Source of the DNA: Chthoniobacter sp.
GTDB lineage: Bacteria > Verrucomicrobiota > Verrucomicrobiia > Chthoniobacterales > Chthoniobacteraceae
Length of the DNA stretch: 64,000 nt
Assembly: GCA_021414005.1 (NCBI GenBank)
Contig: JAIOPH010000027.1
Location: forward strand, 1 to 64,000
Direction: 5' to 3'
Positions 1 through 7,842 of the stretch are shown one piece after another. The translations under genes were made by a program, and so were the position numbers. The notes below the pieces were generated by a model, which did no database searches, was not told the DNA's origin, and worked only from the letters and a program-made list of their open reading frames with translations. The first letter of the stretch is position 1. The number at the start of each line of letters is the position of its first letter.

Positions 1-82
1 CGTCGCCATCATGCGCCGCCTCCTCCACGCGATCTGGGGCATGCTCCATCACAGCCAAGACTTCAACCCTCAACTCTTTCAT
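1..82 (-). CDS. Partial cassette gene, unknown protein (runs off the left edge)
   Basis: On the minus strand an ATG at 82 opens a frame with no stop down to base 1 (27 codons, beginning MKELRVEVLAVMEHAP). It lies 50 bases beyond the attC-like site at 132-190 and in the same direction as the cassette genes upstream, where the next gene of a cassette array would be expected. Too short to assign to a family. The start is chosen because the only other nearby ATG, nine bases plus a codon upstream, runs into a stop after four codons. It could also be a chance open frame. Confidence 0.4.
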   Translation of the reverse strand, partial: MKELRVEVLAVMEHAPDRVEEAAHDGD

Positions 83-131
83 GCCGACCCCATTGCCAAC
101 TCCTAACTTAGCACTTGCCCTTCAAGAGAGT

Positions 132-190
132 ATCTAACGACCACAAGCTCAGCGACTCGCGGAGCAGTTCGCTGCAGCGCATGATTAGGC
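132..190 (-). other. attC-like recombination site (59-base element)
   Basis: Read on the minus strand, this 59-nt stretch begins GCCTAAT and ends GTTAGAT, fitting the outer R''/R' core boxes of integron attC sites (RYYYAAC...GTTRRRY, one mismatch). Inside are GCTgCAGCGA and TCGCTGAGC, which pair as a near-perfect stem with a single unpaired G. Such an extrahelical base is a known feature of folded attC sites. It lies just 3' of the cassette gene ending at 239, and it shares its outer sequence with the longer site at 993-1116. Confidence 0.72.
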
Positions 191-238
191 GATTGTTTCG
201 TTAGGAGGAATCGACGGGACGTGGGCTGCTTGCGCACG

Positions 239-511
239 CTAATTTTCGCTACCTCTCGGAAGCACCGTGCAATTCTCTTGGGTTGGAGTAACCATTAGGC
301 ACGCCTGAGGATCTTTAATGAGCAGGAGGCGAAGTTCTTCATCACTGAAGTGTGCAGTGTCGTGAATCTCCCGATGGCATGAATCACACAGACGGGAAGT
401 CGAATCCAGAGCCCGCATCTCATCCCAGCACTTGCGAAGCGGGCAAATCAGAGTTTTTAGGAATTGCCCGGAATCGGTGAATAAGTCGGATGTTTCGAGA
501 TTGATCTTCAT
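239..511 (-). CDS. Small Cys-rich cassette protein (W-M-CxxC pattern)
   Basis: 90 residues. Visible pattern: C-P-L-R-K-C-W-D-E-M, then about 15 residues later C-D-S-C-H-R-E-I-H-D. This fits a widespread small-protein pattern in which a Trp/Met pair precedes a CxxC and a hydrophobic-x-Asp, usually seen in uncharacterised bacterial proteins and thought to bind a metal. No catalytic motif is recognisable. Its ATG overlaps the stop of the upstream gene (TAATG at 509-513), so the two are translationally coupled in one cassette. The 3' end is followed 48 bases later by an attC-like site. Function unknown. Confidence 0.72.
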   Translation of the reverse strand: MKINLETSDLFTDSGQFLKTLICPLRKCWDEMRALDSTSRLCDSCHREIHDTAHFSDEELRLLLIKDPQACLMVTPTQENCTVLPRGSEN

Positions 512-987
512 TATCCTATTAGTCTCGGAGCCTTCGAGGAATCGAAATCGATTACGAAATCGCCGTTAATCCAAATGGCTTCACAGGCCTCCAATCTCGG
601 GTGCCATTCTTGATTCCCGTACACCGCGACGATGTCCTTGATGACATCGTCAAGCCATACACGTTCTCCTTCGGCAAGGTCCGGCGTCAGCAAGTAGGCC
701 GCAAACGGCTCCGGAAATCGGTAGGGGTAATAAACCGTATAGGGGACGACAAGGTCATATTCGGCGCCTGGTCCCCAGCGGCAATCTCCGGAAAGCTTAA
801 CCTCTCCAGTCTCCCGATGTTGGAAGACGGCGATCATGCAATGAACATCCGGGCTCGGAATGACGGCCTTTACGAGAGGGCGGAATCCTTCCTTTGCGGC
901 GGCATTGATTGCCTGCGCTGTCCGGGCGGTTTTAACAACGCGGAGATTTTTTGGATTGTTTATTGGTCGGCCAAACATAGTCGTCAT
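511..987 (-). CDS. Hypothetical cassette protein
   Basis: 158 residues, soluble, no signal peptide or membrane segment. It starts five bases after the R' box of the attC-like site at 993-1116 (minus-strand order), the normal position for the first gene of an integron cassette. The C-terminal half is acidic and aromatic, with a VPYTVYYPYRFPEP segment and an ending of WINGDFVIDFDSSKAPRLIG. I recognise no family. The stop codon overlaps the start of the next gene by one base. Base composition is lower in GC than the housekeeping genes to the right, consistent with acquired DNA. Function cannot be given. Confidence 0.72.
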   Translation of the reverse strand: MTTMFGRPINNPKNLRVVKTARTAQAINAAAKEGFRPLVKAVIPSPDVHCMIAVFQHRETGEVKLSGDCRWGPGAEYDLVVPYTVYYPYRFPEPFAAYLLTPDLAEGERVWLDDVIKDIVAVYGNQEWHPRLEACEAIWINGDFVIDFDSSKAPRLIG

Positions 988-992
988 TTGTC

Positions 993-1116
993 GCCTAACG
1001 GCCCGCAGCTCAGCGACTGCAAAAGATGGCGCGCTTGCAGCATGGTGGGCGGAAAGGCGGAGCAGAAAGCTGCCAGAGTGACGCGCAGAGCAGTTTGCTC
1101 CAGCGCTTGGTTAGGC
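993..1116 (-). other. attC-like recombination site (long, 124 bp)
   Basis: On the minus strand it begins GCCTAAC (1116-1110) and ends GTTAGGC (999-993), a perfect fit to the attC outer boxes. The next inner parts, GCTGGAGCAAACTGC and GCAGTCGCTGAGC, form an imperfect stem. About 80 nt of sequence separates the arms, as in long attC/VCR-type sites. It aligns at both ends with the 59-nt site at 132-190 (shared CAGTTyGCTsCAGCGC and AGCTCAGCGACT on the plus strand), so the two belong to one family. In cassette order it belongs to a preceding cassette whose gene is not visible. The IS30 remnant lies there instead. Confidence 0.72.
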
Positions 1117-1209
1117 GCCGCGAATTCACAGAGTAAGTGCAACACGGGAGGCATGGAGGAAGGAGGAAGAAGGTCTGGAATGGGGAGGAAAATCGGCGGG
1201 AAGAGGGCG

Positions 1210-1420
1210 ATGAACTCTCTACAACTCAAAGCTGAAGGGCGGAGCGCCCTGGCGGTCCTGCGGAGCGTCGGGCTCAACAACGCGCAGATTGCGCGAACGC
1301 TTGGGCGGGCACCGAAGCACTGTGGGTCGGGAACTGCAACGAAACTGCGCGCCGTATGATGGAGGCTACCGGTCGCGGCGCAACAGCCAGTTTGGGCGAG
1401 GAGAGTGCGCGGGAGGAATG
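1210..1420 (+). pseudogene. IS30-type transposase remnant, frameshifted
   Basis: The first frame reads MNSLQLKAEGRSALAVLRS...LNNAQIARTLGR. After one surplus G in the run at 1307-1309, the next frame reads HRSTVGRELQRN...YDGGYRSRR. Removing that G restores the IS30-family N-terminal helix-turn-helix (IA..LGRHRSTV.REL.RN). Only about 65 residues of a roughly 300-350-residue transposase are recognisable; the DDE catalytic core is absent and no terminal inverted repeats are evident. The second frame stays open into mqnC. It is a dead fragment between the cassette cluster and mqnC. Confidence 0.75.
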
Positions 1421-1474
1421 GGATGGCGGGGTTTTCTGGGGCAAACGCTGGACGCAGGGGGAGGCGTGCGTTTA

Positions 1475-2572
1475 ATGCCACGCATGCCCGCCATTCTCGA
1501 AGACGCCCTGATCGACAAAGTGCTCGCTGGTGAGCGCATCACGCCGGAGGACGCGCGCGCGCTTTATCTCCTGCCGCTGGTGGCGCTCGGCGAACTGGCC
1601 AACCGGCGGCGCAATCGCGCGAAGCGCGCGGATCACGGCGGACGCGGGGAGGAGATCGTGACTTACATCATCGACCGGAACATCAACTACACGAACGTCT
1701 GCAATGTGTACTGCAAGTTCTGCGCGTTTTACCGGACGGAGAAGGACGACGATCACTACGTCCTGACGCATGAACAGCTCGACCAAAAGCTGGATGAGCT
1801 GAGCGCCATCGGCGGCATCCAGATTCTACTGCAAGGGGGGCATCATCCGAGGCTCGGGATCGACTGGTATCTGGCAATGCTTTCCCACATCCGGGAGAAA
1901 TATCCGCACATCAATATCCACGGCTTTTCACCGCCGGAGTTCAATCACTTCGCCGAGGTCTTCGCGCTGCCGCTGCGCGAGGTCATCGCGAAATTCAAGG
2001 ACGCCGGGCTGGGGTCGATTCCGGGCGGCGGCGGGGAGATTCTCGTGGATGCAGTACGCAACCGGATCGCGCCGCTGAAGTGCGACAGCGATCAGTGGCT
2101 AAAGGTCATGGAGATCGCGCACGAGTTGGGGTTGAAATCGAGCGCGACGATGATGTTCGGCCATGTGGAGACGCTGGACGACCGGATCGCGCATCTGGAG
2201 CGGCTGCGGGTGCAGCAGGACGCGACGGGCGGTTTCACGGCTTTCATCTGCTGGACCTTTCAGCCCGAGCACACGAAGCTGCGCGCCGAGCCGGTGGGCA
2301 GCGGCGAATACCTGCGGATGCAGGCGCTTTCCCGCATCTACCTCGATAACATCCCGAACGTGCAAAGCTCGTGGGTGACGCAGGGGCCGAAAATCGGCCA
2401 GATCGCGCTGAAGTACGGCGCGAACGATTTCGGCTCGGTAATGATGGAGGAAAACGTGGTGAGCAGCGCGGGGACAAGCTTTCGCCTGGCGAAGGAGCAG
2501 ATCGAGGAATTGATCCGCGATGCGGGTTACGAGCCGAGGCGGCGCGACAATTGGTATGAGCTGGTGAACTGA
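1475..2572 (+). CDS. mqnC: Cyclic dehypoxanthinyl futalosine synthase (radical SAM, MqnC)
   Basis: 365 residues from the ATG at 1475, preceded by GGGGGAGG about nine bases upstream. MqnC is a radical-SAM enzyme that cyclises dehypoxanthine futalosine in the futalosine route to menaquinone. The iron-sulfur motif CNVYCKFC (CxxxCxxC) follows an IDRNINYTN segment, the usual MqnC/CofH signature. FYRTEKDDDHY and a glycine-rich GLGSIPGGGGEI segment also match the family. Length is normal. The frame is open back to 1289 through the IS30 remnant, so automatic callers may add about 60 spurious N-terminal residues. No other mqn gene is in the window. Confidence 0.93.
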   Translation: MPRMPAILEDALIDKVLAGERITPEDARALYLLPLVALGELANRRRNRAKRADHGGRGEEIVTYIIDRNINYTNVCNVYCKFCAFYRTEKDDDHYVLTHEQLDQKLDELSAIGGIQILLQGGHHPRLGIDWYLAMLSHIREKYPHINIHGFSPPEFNHFAEVFALPLREVIAKFKDAGLGSIPGGGGEILVDAVRNRIAPLKCDSDQWLKVMEIAHELGLKSSATMMFGHVETLDDRIAHLERLRVQQDATGGFTAFICWTFQPEHTKLRAEPVGSGEYLRMQALSRIYLDNIPNVQSSWVTQGPKIGQIALKYGANDFGSVMMEENVVSSAGTSFRLAKEQIEELIRDAGYEPRRRDNWYELVN

Positions 2573-2695
2573 CGCCGGCGGGAGCCTTGGCCGCGGGCGG
2601 AAAAGCCTGCTTGACGCTGTTTGCGGCAGTCACTCATATACGCGCCTTTCCGCCCGGAGAGTTTTTCGCGGCGGCTCTCACAGACCACCCAACCA

Positions 2696-5029
2696 ATGAA
2701 TCCCCGCACCCTTTTTCCCGCCACCCTGCTGCTCTGCGTCGTGCTCAGCGAGCCCACGGTGGGCCGCGCCCAACAGGTTCCGCCTTCGCTGCTGCCTCCG
2801 CGGGAGGCTCCGTCGGCACCCATCGTGCGGGCGATCGAGGTGCAGTACGCCGGTGCCAGTACGGTGAGCAAAGAGAAGATTTTGGCCAACATGCGGACGC
2901 GGGTGGGACGGCCCTACGCCGAGCAGGTGGTGGAGGAGGACATTCGGAATCTCTACGCGACCGGCAACATTTCCAACGTCCGCATTTTCGGCGAGCAGGT
3001 GAAGGACGGCGTGAAGGTGATCGTCGTGGTGCAGTCGAAAGGACAGATCTCGGAAGTCACGCTGACGGGCGTGCAACAACTCAAGGAGACGCGCATCCGC
3101 AAGGAGATCAGCGTCAAGCCGGGGGATACGCTGAATGAGACGACGCTCCAGGCGGACAAGGAGAAGATCCTGAAGTATTACGCGGACAAGGGCTTCACCG
3201 AGGTGGACGTGAGCTACAGGACGGATGTGAATGAGAAACAGGGCACGGCGCGCGTGGCGTTCACGGTCAATGAAGGCGGGAAGACGGTGATCCGATCGGT
3301 GACTTTTTCCGGCAACAGCGCGCTAACGACGAAGGAGATTCGCAAGGTGGTGAAGACGGAGAAGAAGGGGCTGCTGAACATGTTTTCGAGCGGCGTGGGG
3401 CGGCTGAACACGGAGTTGCTCGATGCCGATGCCGCAGCAATCCGCGATCTCTACCAGAGCCGCGGCTACATGGACGCGAAAGTGGGGAAGCCGCAGGTCA
3501 CGCGCGACGGCACGAAGGTGGACGTGGCGTTTGCGATCAGCGAGGGCGAGCAGTACCGCGTGGGCAAGGTGAACTATTCGGGCGCGAAAGTTTTCCCCAT
3601 CGAGGAGCTGACGCGGGGCGCGAAAGTGCGGACGGGTGAAGTGTACACGCCGCAGAATGTGCGGGCCGACGCCAAGGCGATGCAGGATCTTTACGGGACG
3701 CGCGGCTACATCGAATTCTCGGCCGGCGCGAACACTACACCCGGCGTGGGCAAGACCATTGATGTGAGCTTTAACATGGACGAGGGCGTGCAGAGCTACG
3801 TCGAGCACATCAATATCTCCGGCAACACGCGGACGAAGGACAAGGTCATCCGCCGCGAGTTTCCGCTCACGCCGGGCGAGGTCTTCAACACCGTGCGGGT
3901 GGACGCCGGCAAGCAGCGCCTGATGAACCTGAACTACTTTTCCAAGGTAGACACGTATCCGGCGGACACGCTGGTCCCGGGACGCAAGGATCTGAACGTC
4001 CTCGTGGAGGAAAAACGCACGGGGTCGTTCAACTTCGGTGCGGGCTTCAGCTCGATCGACAACCTGCTCGGCTTTGCGGAAATCACGCAGGGTAACTTCG
4101 ACATCACGCGCTGGCCGTACTTCACCGGCGGCGGGCAGAAGTTCCGCATGCGCGTGCAGTATGGCACGCGCCGGAAGGACTTCGTGCTCTCGCTCACCGA
4201 GCCGTATTTCATGGACCGCGAAATTTCCGTCGGCGCGGAGCTTTTCTACCGCGAGGCGTCGTTCGTGTCCGACGTGTATGACGAGCGCCGTTTCGGATTT
4301 GATATCAACGCCCGCAAGCGCCTCGGCGAATTCCTCACCGGACGGGTCAGCTACACGCTCCAGGACATCACCGTGCAAAACGTCGCCTCGGATGCCTCGC
4401 AGACGATCAAGGACGAAGAAGGCAACCGTCTCCAGAGCAAGATTTCCGCGGGCCTCACCCACGATACGCGCGACTCTGTGTTTCTTACCCGCCGCGGACA
4501 CCGCGTGGACCTCGGTGTCTATGGAGCCGGCGGCTTCCTCGGCGGCAACACGGACATCTACGGCTTCGATCTCGAAGGCTCGCAGTACTTCCTCCTGCCC
4601 TACGACACGATCCTCACCATTAACGGCCAGATCGCCGGCGTAAATACGTGGGCCGGCGGCGACCGCGTGCCGATTTTCGACCGCCTCTACCTTGGCGGCG
4701 CGAACAATCTCCGCGGCTTCAAGTTCCGCGACGTGGGACCGAAGGATGAGAACGGCGAACCCATCGGCGGCAAATCCCTCTGGCGCCTGACCGCTGAACT
4801 CACCACGCCAGTCGTGGACAAGGTCCGGGCCGCGATTTTTTACGACATCGGCTCGGTCGGCGCAGGGGCTTACGATTTCAGCGGCTCGGTGAACAGCGAC
4901 GTCGGGGTCGGCGTGCGCCTCGATCTGCCCATCGGCCCGGTGCGCATTGATTACGGCTTCCCGCTCCAGACGGATGCATTCACGAGCAAGAGCGGACGCT
5001 TCAACTTCAACATCGGCTATCAATTTTGA
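2696..5029 (+). CDS. bamA: Outer membrane protein assembly factor BamA
   Basis: 777 residues. The start at 2696 puts a clean signal peptide (MNPRTLFPATLLLCVVLSEP) at the N-terminus; an upstream in-frame ATG at 2621 gives an unlikely 25-residue extension. Residues about 45-400 hold five POTRA-like repeats (for example VQSKGQISEVTLTG, ITISGNTRTKDKVIRREF-type strands). The rest is the Omp85 beta-barrel, with the LRGF loop motif (NNLRGFKFRDVG) and a terminal aromatic, GYQF, as beta-signal. BamA is the barrel core of the BAM complex that folds outer membrane proteins. The gene is followed by skp and lpxD, as in many Gram-negative bacteria. Confidence 0.96.
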   Translation: MNPRTLFPATLLLCVVLSEPTVGRAQQVPPSLLPPREAPSAPIVRAIEVQYAGASTVSKEKILANMRTRVGRPYAEQVVEEDIRNLYATGNISNVRIFGEQVKDGVKVIVVVQSKGQISEVTLTGVQQLKETRIRKEISVKPGDTLNETTLQADKEKILKYYADKGFTEVDVSYRTDVNEKQGTARVAFTVNEGGKTVIRSVTFSGNSALTTKEIRKVVKTEKKGLLNMFSSGVGRLNTELLDADAAAIRDLYQSRGYMDAKVGKPQVTRDGTKVDVAFAISEGEQYRVGKVNYSGAKVFPIEELTRGAKVRTGEVYTPQNVRADAKAMQDLYGTRGYIEFSAGANTTPGVGKTIDVSFNMDEGVQSYVEHINISGNTRTKDKVIRREFPLTPGEVFNTVRVDAGKQRLMNLNYFSKVDTYPADTLVPGRKDLNVLVEEKRTGSFNFGAGFSSIDNLLGFAEITQGNFDITRWPYFTGGGQKFRMRVQYGTRRKDFVLSLTEPYFMDREISVGAELFYREASFVSDVYDERRFGFDINARKRLGEFLTGRVSYTLQDITVQNVASDASQTIKDEEGNRLQSKISAGLTHDTRDSVFLTRRGHRVDLGVYGAGGFLGGNTDIYGFDLEGSQYFLLPYDTILTINGQIAGVNTWAGGDRVPIFDRLYLGGANNLRGFKFRDVGPKDENGEPIGGKSLWRLTAELTTPVVDKVRAAIFYDIGSVGAGAYDFSGSVNSDVGVGVRLDLPIGPVRIDYGFPLQTDAFTSKSGRFNFNIGYQF

Positions 5030-5085
5030 ACGTAGCCGCCCTTCCTGCGTCTCAGGCACTCCCATTTACCAAAAAAACCTCACCA

Positions 5086-5712
5086 ATGAAAAAACACGTC
5101 ATCCTCACCCTGCTCGCAGCCGTCCTCACCTCCGCCGGTGCCTCGGCGCAAAATATCAAAGTCGGCACCGTGGACATGAAGAAAGTCTTCGAGTCCTATT
5201 ACAAGACCAAGGAGGCGGAGGCGAAGATCAACGAGTCCCGGAACAGCGCGAAAAAGGATCTGGAGGACCGGATGGAACTCGCGAAGAAGGTGCTCGATGA
5301 GATCAAGAAGATTGATGAGGAACTCCAGAAGCCGGAACTCAGCAAGGAGAGCAAGGAACAGAAGGCCAAGCTCCGCAGCGAGAAGGCCAACGAATTGAAC
5401 GGGATGGACAAGGAGATCCGCGAGTTCCAGCAGCAGCGGGAGAAACAGCTTCAGGAACAGTCCGTGCGCATGCGCGCCGGCATCGTGGACGACATCAACA
5501 AGGTTGTCTCCGAACGCGTAAAGGCGGAGAACTACGACATCGTGCTCGACAAATCCGGCCCCAGCTTGAATGGCGTGCCGATCGTCCTTTTCTCGCGGGA
5601 AAGCTATGAATTCACCGACGCCGTCGTCACCGCGCTGAACAAGAACAAAGGCGCTTCTTCGTCTGAGCCCAAGCCGTCAAGCGGCGACAAGCCCAAGAAA
5701 GTCATCCCGTAA
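5086..5712 (+). CDS. skp: Periplasmic chaperone OmpH/Skp family
   Basis: 208 residues with a signal peptide ending near ASAQ (residue 22). The mature part begins IKVGTVDMKKVFESYYKTKEAE, the typical OmpH/Skp start, then a long Lys/Glu-rich coiled coil (residues about 40-135) and a final segment YDIVLDKSGPSLNGVPIVLF matching the family's body domain. A Ser/Lys/Pro-rich tail of about 20 residues follows. Skp holds unfolded outer-membrane proteins on their way to BamA, which fits its place 56 bases after bamA and 11 bases before lpxD. The internal ATG at 5086 is chosen over an upstream one because it gives the signal peptide. Confidence 0.9.
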   Translation: MKKHVILTLLAAVLTSAGASAQNIKVGTVDMKKVFESYYKTKEAEAKINESRNSAKKDLEDRMELAKKVLDEIKKIDEELQKPELSKESKEQKAKLRSEKANELNGMDKEIREFQQQREKQLQEQSVRMRAGIVDDINKVVSERVKAENYDIVLDKSGPSLNGVPIVLFSRESYEFTDAVVTALNKNKGASSSEPKPSSGDKPKKVIP

Positions 5713-5723
5713 ACATTTCGTCC

Positions 5724-6773
5724 GTGCCACAAATCACGGTGCAGGAACTGGCCGCCCTCGTGGGCGGCCAGTTTGTTTCCGAGGCTGACGGTGGCCGGGC
5801 GATCACCGGAGCGGCGGCTCTCGCGGATGCCGGCGCGGGGCATTGCACTTTCTTCGGCAACGCCAAATACCTCCCACAGCTCAAAGCCTCGCGCGCCACG
5901 GCCGCGCTGGTCCCGCTGGATTTGAGCGAGGCCATTTCACCCGTCGCGATCCGGGTGGAAAATCCCTCGCTGGCCTTCGCCAAAGTGCTGGAGAAATTCG
6001 CGCCTGAGCCCATCCATTTCGCGCCGGGCGTTCACCCCACCGCTGTCATTGGCCGCGATGTCGTGCTCGGTGAAAACGTGTCCATCCAACCGTTTGTCGT
6101 CATCGAAGATGGCGCCCGGATCGGTGCCAACTCCGTCCTCGGTGCCCACACCTACATCGGCCACGCGGCTAGCGTCGGCGCGGATTGCCACCTTGCCCCG
6201 CGGGTCACCATCGGTGCTCGCTGCGTGCTCGGAAACCGCGTGATCATCCACAGCGGTGCGGTGCTCGGCAGCGATGGCTTCGGCTTCGAATTCGCGGCCG
6301 GGCGACATGTCAAAATCCCCCAAACAGGCATCGTGCAGGTGGACGACGACGTGGAAATCGGAGCGAACGTGACCATCGACCGCGCCCGTTTTGGTCGGAC
6401 TTGGATTCAGGAAGGCACAAAAATCGACAATCTCGTCCAAATCGCCCACAATGTTGTCGTCGGGAAACACTGCATCATCGTCTCCCAAACGGGCATTTCC
6501 GGCAGCACCCGATTGGGTAATTATGTCACACTCGCCGGCCAGGTCGGCGTCGTAGGTCATATCGAGATTGGCGACCAAACCGTGGTCGCCGCCCAGAGTG
6601 GCGTGAGCAAAAGTCTCGCTCCCAAACAGATTGTCTTCGGTTACCCGGCCATGCCCCTTCGCGAGGCCAAAGAGCAACTCGCCTACATCGGACGCCTGCC
6701 CAAGCTCTACGCACGGGTCAAAAAGCTCGAAAAAAACGCCGTTTCGCCCCCCGATTTCCCCTCGGAAACCTAA
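5724..6773 (+). CDS. lpxD: UDP-3-O-acylglucosamine N-acyltransferase LpxD
   Basis: 349 residues, GTG start. The N-terminal UDP-binding domain (residues 1-100) is followed by a left-handed beta-helix of hexapeptide repeats (HPTAVIGRDVVLGENVSI and onward, about 105-310) and a C-terminal helix (LYARVKKLEK). The catalytic histidine lies in the QIAHNVVVG segment, as in LpxD. It transfers a 3-hydroxyacyl chain from ACP to UDP-3-O-acyl-glucosamine in lipid A synthesis. This indicates that the organism makes lipid A. It is spaced 11 bases after skp and likely cotranscribed with bamA-skp. Confidence 0.95.
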   Translation: MPQITVQELAALVGGQFVSEADGGRAITGAAALADAGAGHCTFFGNAKYLPQLKASRATAALVPLDLSEAISPVAIRVENPSLAFAKVLEKFAPEPIHFAPGVHPTAVIGRDVVLGENVSIQPFVVIEDGARIGANSVLGAHTYIGHAASVGADCHLAPRVTIGARCVLGNRVIIHSGAVLGSDGFGFEFAAGRHVKIPQTGIVQVDDDVEIGANVTIDRARFGRTWIQEGTKIDNLVQIAHNVVVGKHCIIVSQTGISGSTRLGNYVTLAGQVGVVGHIEIGDQTVVAAQSGVSKSLAPKQIVFGYPAMPLREAKEQLAYIGRLPKLYARVKKLEKNAVSPPDFPSET

Positions 6774-6833
6774 CCTTGCGGGAATCTCCACGGCCTTCTA
6801 ACGTCGCGGCGCATTCGTTGTCCAAACCGCGCC

Positions 6834-7346
6834 ATGGCCACCCGCAAACGTCCAGCCGCCCACCTTAAGCCCAAGGTCGCCGCCCGTCGTGTTTCCAAAA
6901 CGCCCAAGCGCAAGGCCGTTACCCCGCGCTATCCGCTCCAGCGCCAGTTCGACTTCGACGAAGCCCAGGGACGCTGGTTCAATCTCCGCGCGATCTTCAT
7001 CAAGCTGAACGCCCGCTATTTTCGCAACCGCATCAAAGACTACCGCATCGTCTGGGGCCGCAAACGGCGCGAGCGTCCGCGCGAAACCGTCGTCTTCGGC
7101 ACTATTCAGGAAGAGGACCGCATCATCCGCATCCACCCGCTCCTCGACCGCCTTTTCGTGCCGCTTTGGTTCGTCGAATACGTCGTCTATCACGAGATGC
7201 TCCACTCCGTCGTTCCCGACCTCTACGACGAGCAGGGTCGGCGGGTCGTTCATCACGACCGCTTTTTGGAAAAAGAACGCCGCTTCCACTGGTTCCGCCG
7301 GGCCAAAATGTGGGAGCAGGAGAACCTCGCGCGGTTTCTCCAGTAG
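6834..7346 (+). CDS. SprT-like zinc metallopeptidase domain protein
   Basis: 170 residues. A basic N-terminal tail (Lys/Arg-rich, about 30 residues) precedes a SprT-like domain. The metal site is visible as YHEMLHSVVPD, with a third candidate ligand in VVHHDRFLEKERRF. Together these give the HExxH...H arrangement of SprT/YgjP-type proteins. Substrate unknown; relatives include DNA-protein crosslink proteases and uncharacterised bacterial proteins. The basic tail could contact nucleic acid (inference). It stands 60 bases after lpxD on the same strand. Confidence 0.75.
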   Translation: MATRKRPAAHLKPKVAARRVSKTPKRKAVTPRYPLQRQFDFDEAQGRWFNLRAIFIKLNARYFRNRIKDYRIVWGRKRRERPRETVVFGTIQEEDRIIRIHPLLDRLFVPLWFVEYVVYHEMLHSVVPDLYDEQGRRVVHHDRFLEKERRFHWFRRAKMWEQENLARFLQ

Positions 7347-7383
7347 CGACCGAGGGGTTGCCGCGAAGCGCGGTGCTGCTGAC

Positions 7384-7746
7384 TCAACGACGCCTGCGGC
7401 CTTTGGTTTCCTTCCCAGCTTTCGCGCGAAAGGCAGCCTCGACGCCTTTCCGCGCCCACGCGCAAAGCAACTCGCCGTCGTCCAGCGCCGCGACCGGCGG
7501 CTGGAAATAGGACATCTCCTTCATCCCGCTCTGCGTCTCGTAGCGGAAAGGCTCGAGCCCATGCCGGACAAACTCCTCCCGGCTTATGGCGTCGGCCTTG
7601 ATGTAAAATACGTCCTCCGCCACGAGCGCGAACATCAGCCCATCGAGGTAGAAACCCCAACCGCCAAACATCGCCCGCGCCCGCACCTCGCCGAGCGGGT
7701 GAAGCTGTCCGGTGAGGTATTCCACAAATTCGTTTTTGCCGGCCAT
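7384..7746 (-). CDS. TfoX N-terminal domain protein
   Basis: 120 residues. It shows the TfoX-N pattern: FVEYLTGQLHPLGEVRARAMFGGWGFYLDGLMFALVAEDVFY-type core with an MFGG...Y..G.MFA signature, then ADAISREEF and a YFQPP motif near the end. The C-terminus is basic (KETKGRRRR). TfoX/Sxy regulates competence in some proteobacteria, but stand-alone N-domains like this are widespread and have no proven role. The start at 7746 is the first ATG that leaves only the conserved domain. It points toward the upstream sprT-like gene. Confidence 0.8.
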   Translation of the reverse strand: MAGKNEFVEYLTGQLHPLGEVRARAMFGGWGFYLDGLMFALVAEDVFYIKADAISREEFVRHGLEPFRYETQSGMKEMSYFQPPVAALDDGELLCAWARKGVEAAFRAKAGKETKGRRRR

Positions 7747-7842
7747 GCGCTGCGTCGTGAGTAGCGAAGCGGCGGTATTGCTCAACCCAAAATGACGGCC
7801 TCGACTTGACGAGACCCCGCTCCACTTTTCACGCTGCCCACC

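Noticed and set aside
1289..1474. N-terminal extension of MqnC
   Set aside because: Encodes the IS30 helix-turn-helix, not an MqnC part; the ATG at 1475 has a good ribosome site.
984..1481. Minus-strand open frame covering the attC site and IS30 remnant
   Set aside because: It merely translates the attC repeat and the reverse of the transposase fragment.
3323..5065. Long minus-strand open frame opposite bamA (580 codons)
   Set aside because: Very Arg/Ala/His-rich, no domain; a shadow of bamA's codon bias. The plus-strand gene is certain.
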